Assembly (NCBI RefSeq): GCF_900111005.1
Contig: NZ_FOFV01000003.1
Span: 248,001 to 312,000, forward strand
Length of the DNA stretch: 64,000 nucleotides
Origin: Lentzea albida
GTDB taxonomy: Bacteria; Actinomycetota; Actinomycetes; Mycobacteriales; Pseudonocardiaceae
Direction of reading: 5' to 3'
Each line of letters opens with the position of its first letter. Within the stretch, counting starts at the first letter, position 1. A program made the translations under genes and the position numbers. The notes below the pieces were generated by a model. It saw only the letters and a program-made list of their open reading frames with translations, ran no database searches and was not told where the DNA came from. Shown here piece by piece: positions 59,501 through 64,000 of this stretch.

Positions 59501-62500
59501 AGGTGATCACCAGAGGTTTGCCGGTGAGGTCGGGCGCGGTCAGCTCGATCCGGCCGTTCGTCGCCTTCACGTCCCCCGGCAGCGACGGGTTGCGCGGGCC
59601 GAGCGGCTCGACGGTGACCGTGTCGCCGGGCGCCTGCACGTCGTTGGACAGCACGTTCACCGCGAGGCGCGCGCCGGGCGCGGCCGTCACGACGTCGTCC
59701 ACGGCGACCGGCGGCTGCGGATCGCCCGGCGGCACCACGGCGACGCGCACGAGCGACTCACCGGTGCGGCCGTACGAATCCGTGACCACGAACCCGAACG
59801 TGTCGGTGCCGTTGGACGTCGGAAACGCCTCGTACGTCAGGGTCGTGCTGGCGATGCTGACGACGCGGCCGAGCGCGGGAGCGGACGCGATGCCGGTGAC
59901 CGCGACCGAGTCGCCGTCCGGGTCCGCGCCGCTCGACGGCACGGTGACCGTCACCCGGTCGCCCGCGACGACCCGCACCTCGACGGGTTCGGGCGCCGGT
60001 GGCTGGTTCGGGTTCGCCGGGGTCGGCGCGGGGTTCACCGTCACGTGCGCGTGGCCGACGGCTTGGTCGCCGTCGGGATTCTGGGCCACATAGGAGATGT
60101 CCGCGACGAACGGCGCGTCGGTCTTGTCCGGCGCCACGTACCGCACGACGTCACCGGAGACGTAGGCGCTGCCGACGTCCTGGCGACCGTCCCGGGCGGT
60201 GACGGCCAGCCTGCCGTTGCCCGGCGCGCCCTGCACGTTGGACTGCAACGTGAGCGGTGCGCCGGCCGGTGAGATGTCGTTGTCCAGCACCGGGATCGTG
60301 GTCGAGTCGCCGGCACGGGCGGCGGCGCGGTCGTCCTTCGGCACCGGGGTGTCGTCGGCGGGCGGCGGGAGCTGGGTGACGGTGACCTCGCCGGTGATCG
60401 GGCCGGTCACGCCGTCCGTCACGGTGTAGCGGACGACCTGCGGGTTGCGGGCGAGGGTCGGCGCGGTGGCGTTGATCCGCAGCCACCGTCCCTTCACGAC
60501 GGCCACTTCCAGTTGTCCGGCAATGCTTTCCGCGTGCTGCACGCCGAGCACAGATCCGGCCGGGCTGAAGTCGTTCGCCAGCACGTCGGTGACGACCGGC
60601 TCCTGGCTGCGCACCACGGCGTTGTCCGGCATGGCGACCGGCGGCAGTGGCGAGGCGGGAGCGGCGGCCACGTCGACGCGGATGGCGCCCTTCGCGAACG
60701 GTGCGTTGCCGAACGCGGCGGTGTAGTCGAGCGGGTACGTGCCGGGCTTGGTGGCGGTGAGCGTGACCAGGCCGGTCTTGGTGTCGGTGGTGATCGCTGC
60801 GCCGGCGATCGGCGCCACGTCCGCGGCGAGCCGCAGTTCGGCCGCGGGGTCGACGGGATCGGCGCCGGGGAGGTCGTTCTCCAGCGGGCGGATCAGGACC
60901 GGGGCGCCGACCTGCCCGCGGGCCACGTCCGGCCGTGTGACGGGAGGCAGCGCGGCGGGCGCGGCCGGATCGAGCACCTTCACGCGTTCCGCACCGGCCA
61001 CGGCGTCGGCGACGCCGTCGGTGACCTTGTAGTCGATCGGCTGGTCACCGGCCTCGACCGGCGCCGCGTACTCGACGAACCCGGTGTTGGTGGTGGTCGC
61101 GACACCCGCCTTGGCGACGGCCTCGGTGAGCACCACGGGGTCGCCGTCGAAGTCGCGCCAGTCCGCGAGCACCGGCAACGTCAACCGGCCGCCCGAGGCG
61201 ACGGACCACTCGTGCGGTTCGGCGCCCTTGCGCACGGCCGGCGGCTCGTTCTGCGACTCGGTGCGCACCTGGACGGTGACGGCGGCCGTGGCGTTCAGGC
61301 CCTTGCCATCGTCCACTGTGTACTTGAAGTGCGCGTCCTGCGCCTGTTCAGGCAGTGTCACCTCGACGGTCTGGCCGTCCGGCGCGATCGCGAGCCCGAC
61401 GTCCTTGCGGTCGAGGTCGCTCACGGCCGTGACGGACAGGATGTTCCCGGCCGGGTCGGAGTCGTTGTCGAGCACGTGCAGCACCGTCGTGCGGCCGGGA
61501 CGTGCGCCCAGGGTGTCGTCGGTGGCTTTCGGCGGCTTGTCCTTCGCCGACTCGGTGGTGTTCTCGTTCTTGTCCTTGTCGCTGGGGTTCTGCTCGGGCG
61601 GCGGCTTCACCGACTGCCAGTCGTCGACCTTGCGCTGGCTGCTCAGGTCCCAGACCGCGCCGGTCGCGACGTCGTTCAGCACGATCGCCCTGCGGTTGAC
61701 CCGGAACACCGGCTGCACCAACGCCTTCGCGTCCCGCAGGTTGCCGGCCGACGCCTTCTTCCCGTCGCACGAACGGAAGTAGCCGCCCGACGCGCCGGCC
61801 CACGCGCCGTGCACGCACTCGCCGAGCCGCACCGGTTCGGCGGGGGCGCCGTCCACGCCCTCGTTCAGCGTCTCCGCGCCGTCCTCGTTGAGTTGAAAGG
61901 CCTTCATCTCGGTGTGGGACGCCACGACGACGGTGGGCGCCTCCGGTCCGGCCTGCTGCAGCACGGACTCGCGCCCGGCCTGCGCGGTGCGGCCGCCGGG
62001 GAGGAACAGCGTGCCGGACTCCGCGTCCAGCACGACGGTCTCGCCGCCCACCGCGGTGATCCTCGGCGCCTTCGGGGCGTTCGCGAGCTTGCCGTACTCG
62101 GGTTCGCCGAAACCGGACTCCGCCGGGACGACCTTGACCGTGCGGCCGTTGGCGGACGCGGCGTGCACCACGCCGTCCAGCCCGACGGCGAGCGCGGCGG
62201 TGTCGGCGGCGTCGAGGGTGGCGAGCGGCGGCGTCTCCTGGCTGAGCTGGTCGAGCGCGCTCACGCCGGCGTGCAGGTCGACGCGGAGCGCCCACACCTT
62301 GCCCGCGGCGGGGTCGAGAACGGCGAGCGTGCCGCCCGCGAGCGCGACCTGACCACCGCTCGGCAGCGCCAGCCCGCGGTCCTGGACCGTCACCGAACGG
62401 GCGACGTCCACCGGGTAGAGCTTGCCGCCCGCGCGGTCCCTCGCCACGACCGCGGCGGCGTCCTGGACCACGTCGAGCTGGTAGTTCTGCTGCGCCCCGC

Positions 62501-62753
62501 CGGGAGGGTTGAACGCGGCGTCGAGCGACCCGACCGGCTTGTTGAGCCTGCCGAACAGCCCGTCGCGATCGCTCGTGACCCAGACACCGCCGTCGTTGAG
62601 GTCGACCTGCCGCACCGGGTTGCCGGTGGACGTCAGCGCGTACGCCACGAGCGAGGCGGCCGCGAGGACCAGCACCGTTGCGGACGCGAGCGTGGTCCGG
62701 TGCCTCCTGAAGAATCCCACTGTTCCCCTCACCGGGTTCCGGGAGCTAGCCAC
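56553..62753 (-). CDS. giant surface protein with tandem Ig-like and FN3 domains (PFNA cluster FN3 protein, 2066 aa)
   Basis: GTG 62753 overlaps the kinase gene by 8 bases. A short basic N-terminus and one membrane helix (TTLASATVLVLAAASLVAYAL) leave the rest outside. Residues about 45-370 look like a beta-propeller. About 420-1480 are tandem cadherin/Big_9-like Ig domains, each with an NDxxPxG-type start (HVLDNDSDPAG, DVLANDFSPAG, PVLDNDISPAG, NVLSNDVQAPG). About 1500-1830 are FN3 domains (ELSWSSPSGNGAPIDSYEVE; TYSVTV-like strands). The last 80 residues are Cys-rich (CPTSGCNGTGVCTSNAC). In Bifidobacterium the equivalent gene sits in the PFNA cluster and is thought to bind external ligands for kinase signalling. 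Confidence 0.92.
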   Translation of the reverse strand: MASSRNPVRGTVGFFRRHRTTLASATVLVLAAASLVAYALTSTGNPVRQVDLNDGGVWVTSDRDGLFGRLNKPVGSLDAAFNPPGGAQQNYQLDVVQDAAAVVARDRAGGKLYPVDVARSVTVQDRGLALPSGGQVALAGGTLAVLDPAAGKVWALRVDLHAGVSALDQLSQETPPLATLDAADTAALAVGLDGVVHAASANGRTVKVVPAESGFGEPEYGKLANAPKAPRITAVGGETVVLDAESGTLFLPGGRTAQAGRESVLQQAGPEAPTVVVASHTEMKAFQLNEDGAETLNEGVDGAPAEPVRLGECVHGAWAGASGGYFRSCDGKKASAGNLRDAKALVQPVFRVNRRAIVLNDVATGAVWDLSSQRKVDDWQSVKPPPEQNPSDKDKNENTTESAKDKPPKATDDTLGARPGRTTVLHVLDNDSDPAGNILSVTAVSDLDRKDVGLAIAPDGQTVEVTLPEQAQDAHFKYTVDDGKGLNATAAVTVQVRTESQNEPPAVRKGAEPHEWSVASGGRLTLPVLADWRDFDGDPVVLTEAVAKAGVATTTNTGFVEYAAPVEAGDQPIDYKVTDGVADAVAGAERVKVLDPAAPAALPPVTRPDVARGQVGAPVLIRPLENDLPGADPVDPAAELRLAADVAPIAGAAITTDTKTGLVTLTATKPGTYPLDYTAAFGNAPFAKGAIRVDVAAAPASPLPPVAMPDNAVVRSQEPVVTDVLANDFSPAGSVLGVQHAESIAGQLEVAVVKGRWLRINATAPTLARNPQVVRYTVTDGVTGPITGEVTVTQLPPPADDTPVPKDDRAAARAGDSTTIPVLDNDISPAGAPLTLQSNVQGAPGNGRLAVTARDGRQDVGSAYVSGDVVRYVAPDKTDAPFVADISYVAQNPDGDQAVGHAHVTVNPAPTPANPNQPPAPEPVEVRVVAGDRVTVTVPSSGADPDGDSVAVTGIASAPALGRVVSIASTTLTYEAFPTSNGTDTFGFVVTDSYGRTGESLVRVAVVPPGDPQPPVAVDDVVTAAPGARLAVNVLSNDVQAPGDTVTVEPLGPRNPSLPGDVKATNGRIELTAPDLTGKPLVITYGITNGLGQPSIATLTVRSRDDYAIPPVAGELFPVVKKEDSTVEVDLAGAIADPDGSADGLEVTKVFHDQAKVSGRKATVPVGDHPRTLVYEVKDSSGATAAGLIHVPSKGTGAPRAVPDKLITVPADGSVSVQIKDYVDVPSGKQAKLTTTDKVTAAPATGLEARNEGDTGLVLTARGGYTGPAAVTFQVTDGTSLTDPEGRFALITVPVQVGPDTPVLRCPASALTVVEGGLPVKVDVTSVCHVWVADRSKLGDVRYTATWLDQVDGVSLEGSGERVLTVTAAGGAKPGSTGTIEVGAGDGPKGKLAVKVAAAPPPTVSPVTLDGVKAGDTATVDLVSYVRSQLRDPKVSVVSVTQASGAAASATNSGSSVSITPNGDAHGAIDFNVVVTDVADTARDDRKVTGRIRLNVLGVPDAPGVPVPGRTVLSKVVELSWSSPSGNGAPIDSYEVEYNGGKQTCAASPCTITGLSNGTEYRFTVRAHNLVGWGKPSGSSAGAQPNTVPGAVSGLTTSTPRDGSLQLNWTAAPNEGTPVLRHEISWSGGGRTTAPGGATTVTASGLDNNAQTIFTVIAVNSQGPGPAVTVQGQSAGAPQAPAAPTFTATNAANAQTRAVTVSWGAVGANGPGPTTYTLTRTGGGTKTVCTKVTATTCLDDGLQNDGTIYSYTVVAANAAAEAEPAGHTSPASAPAQMEATATPDPITGFTATPTGSDGQATLRFDAPASHGKSNTVTCTWSGGSCGTWTYPTGGQAGATQTVNGLPNGQPVTISLQTCNGSGGGAYAGNPCNSAVSAGVTTYGPMRDLVLNTSTSNTVVNFSVSVNPNGKPATVQVTTSRGFNQSFTTGVGGWSWSGSQDVGYSAPTTVTVTVSDAGRPTLSQSQQQTTPPPPPPPSVTVSKGAACPTSGCNGTGVCTSNACAYIVVRTANFSGNVTCTFDSDHGPVGFVNENFGPNETRQTRNYYGYPREQVYVTCGGVRGSMVW

Positions 62754-64000
62754 AGCTCTCCTGCGACCACTCCGCGGTCGCGTTGCTGCCGTCCGCGCGG
62801 ACGACCTTCACCTGCAGGCACACCGGGTTCGCGCCCTCGACCTCGATCTGGGGCTCCTTCGCGGTGCCGGTCCGCGTGGAGGTCCGCCACGAGAACGTGT
62901 CGGTCGCCTGCTGGGCCGAGTAGGTCCACGCGAACCGGACCTTGGTGCCGTCGAGGCGGGTCGCGGTGATCTCGGGCCTGCCGGGCGGGGCGCCGCCCGC
63001 GCCGGCGTTCTGGTCCGGGACGTCGTCGGTGATGGTCGTGGTGACCGGGCCGGTGGGCTTGTCCTCGCCGGACAACAGGAAGAAGCCCACGCCGACGATC
63101 GCTGCCGTGGCGGCGGCACCGACGACGTAGAGGGGCCAGAGGGACCGCGTGGAGGGCTTGGACGGCCGGATACCGTTGTCCGGTAGCGGTTTTCGCAGCT
63201 GCGTCTGCGGCGCGTCGACGGTCAGCGGGCGTGGCGGCTCGGGCGGGCGGGCCGTGGTGTGCGGCACCGGCCGGGCCTGCGGCAGTTGCAGCGGTGGCGG
63301 TGCGACGGCTCGTGCTGTCGTGTGCGGCGCCGGCTTCACCTCCTGCGGCACGAACACCGGCTGCATCCGCTGCCGGGTCGGCGGTGCCAGTGGCGCCTCC
63401 GGTGCCACGAAGGACGCGGCGGCCACCGGCTCGTCCGGCTCGGGGGCGGGCATCAGCACCAGTTCGGTCTCGCCGAACCGCTGCGCCTTCTGGATCCGCT
63501 GCAACCCGACGGCGAACTCGCGCACCGACCCCGGCCGTGCCGCCGGGTTCTTCGCCATCGCGCGTGCCAGCAGGCGTTGCAGGTCGGCGGGCGCGGCGAG
63601 GCCGGTCGGCAGCCAGCCGGACACGATCCGCTGCTCGATCGCGGCGAGCGAGTTGTCGGTGCCGCGCGGCATGAACGGCGAGTGGCCCACCAGGAGGTGC
63701 CACAGGGTCGCGCCCAGCGAGAACACCTCCGCGGGCACGCCGCCCTGCTCCACCGCCGACCTGTCGAGCAGTTCGGGCGCCGACCACGGCACGGACAGGA
63801 TCACCTGGCCGTCCTCGTCCTGCTCTGCGAAGCGACCGGCGATGCCGAAGTCAGTGAGGCACGGTTTGCCGTACTCGTTCATGAGGATGTTCGCGGGCTT
63901 GATGTCGCGGTGCAGGATCCGGCGCTCGTGCGCGGTCTCGATGGCGCCGGCGACCTGCACACCGATGTCGAGAACCTCTTTGACGGACAACGGGGTGCGG
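62746..64000 (-). CDS. Ser/Thr protein kinase with extracellular FN3-like domain (5' end beyond window)
   Basis: The frame is open to the window edge; about 418 C-terminal residues are seen. The catalytic loop LHRDIKPANIL, DFG in LTDFGIAGRF and SAPELL mark an active eukaryotic-type kinase. It is followed by a Pro-rich linker, a membrane helix (SLWPLYVVGAAATAAIVGVG) and an extracellular domain of about 90 residues with an FN3-like pattern (RPEITATRLDGTKVRFAW ... VCLQVKVVRADG). The P-loop lobe lies outside the window. It corresponds to Pkb2 of the PFNA cluster. It probably senses an outside signal together with the giant FN3 protein encoded next and phosphorylates cytoplasmic partners. Confidence 0.93.
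   Translation of the reverse strand, partial: RTPLSVKEVLDIGVQVAGAIETAHERRILHRDIKPANILMNEYGKPCLTDFGIAGRFAEQDEDGQVILSVPWSAPELLDRSAVEQGGVPAEVFSLGATLWHLLVGHSPFMPRGTDNSLAAIEQRIVSGWLPTGLAAPADLQRLLARAMAKNPAARPGSVREFAVGLQRIQKAQRFGETELVLMPAPEPDEPVAAASFVAPEAPLAPPTRQRMQPVFVPQEVKPAPHTTARAVAPPPLQLPQARPVPHTTARPPEPPRPLTVDAPQTQLRKPLPDNGIRPSKPSTRSLWPLYVVGAAATAAIVGVGFFLLSGEDKPTGPVTTTITDDVPDQNAGAGGAPPGRPEITATRLDGTKVRFAWTYSAQQATDTFSWRTSTRTGTAKEPQIEVEGANPVCLQVKVVRADGSNATAEWSQESCG

Noticed and set aside
60513-62969. 818-codon plus-strand frame opposite the giant FN3 gene
   Set aside because: Low-complexity Arg/Gly/Val composition, no start signal, and complete overlap with strongly supported Ig-like repeats.

Overview
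The window is high-GC DNA with actinomycete gene style: GTG/TTG starts, 1-8 base gene overlaps, Sec-secreted proteins with Ala-x-Ala cleavage sites, rare TTA codons, and SARP, LacI, MmpL and PFNA-type gene families. I infer a filamentous actinomycete, probably of the Pseudonocardiaceae (Lentzea/Saccharothrix-like). Genus is not proven by anything in the sequence.

Layout. 1-747: tail of a PucR-type regulator. 959-7022: a SARP-AAA-TPR regulator surrounded by five small Cys-containing secreted proteins of unknown function, four of them in one divergent operon. 7023-12530: mixed accessory DNA with decaying genes (PD-(D/E)XK nuclease remnant, integrase-type transposase remnant, GH5-FN3-CBM2 remnant, carboxymuconolactone-decarboxylase remnant) between an intact MarR/quinone-oxidoreductase pair and an alpha/beta hydrolase. 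12651-14996: MOSC, ferredoxin reductase, DedA operon. 14986-19692: LysR regulator divergent from a four-gene catabolic operon (FAD monooxygenase with a TTA codon, CocE-type hydrolase, SnoaL-like, NIPSNAP-like). 19780-21890: linalool dehydratase/isomerase-family protein with a SCO1-like protein. 22126-30037: two-component system, MMPL transporter, copper type II monooxygenase lipoprotein, DoxX-Rieske fusion, atypical orphan response regulator and TetR. 30149-35228: array of aldo/keto reductases, SDRs and an FAD oxidase behind a clear TetR operator.

35295-49755: polysaccharide use. GH64 beta-1,3-glucanase, GH6 and GH9 cellulases, a sugar ABC transporter lacking its own ATPase, a GH1 beta-glucosidase and a LacI regulator. 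Matching LacI-type palindromes lie in front of the transporter and of the lacI gene, and a CebR/CelR-like variant lies before GH64. The logic is: secreted enzymes cut the polymer, the transporter imports oligosaccharides, GH1 releases glucose, and LacI represses the set. A second two-component system (38724-40816) lies inside this region.

49760-52220: DUF6069 membrane protein divergent from a TetR gene, with two matching operators, then a CPA1 antiporter. 52225-64000: a PFNA-type cluster (Ser/Thr kinase cut by the window end, a 2066-residue Ig/FN3 surface protein, MoxR ATPase, DUF58, TgpA-like membrane transglutaminase). The transglutaminase appears to have lost its whole Cys-His-Asp triad. 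No rRNA, tRNA or CRISPR array was recognised.
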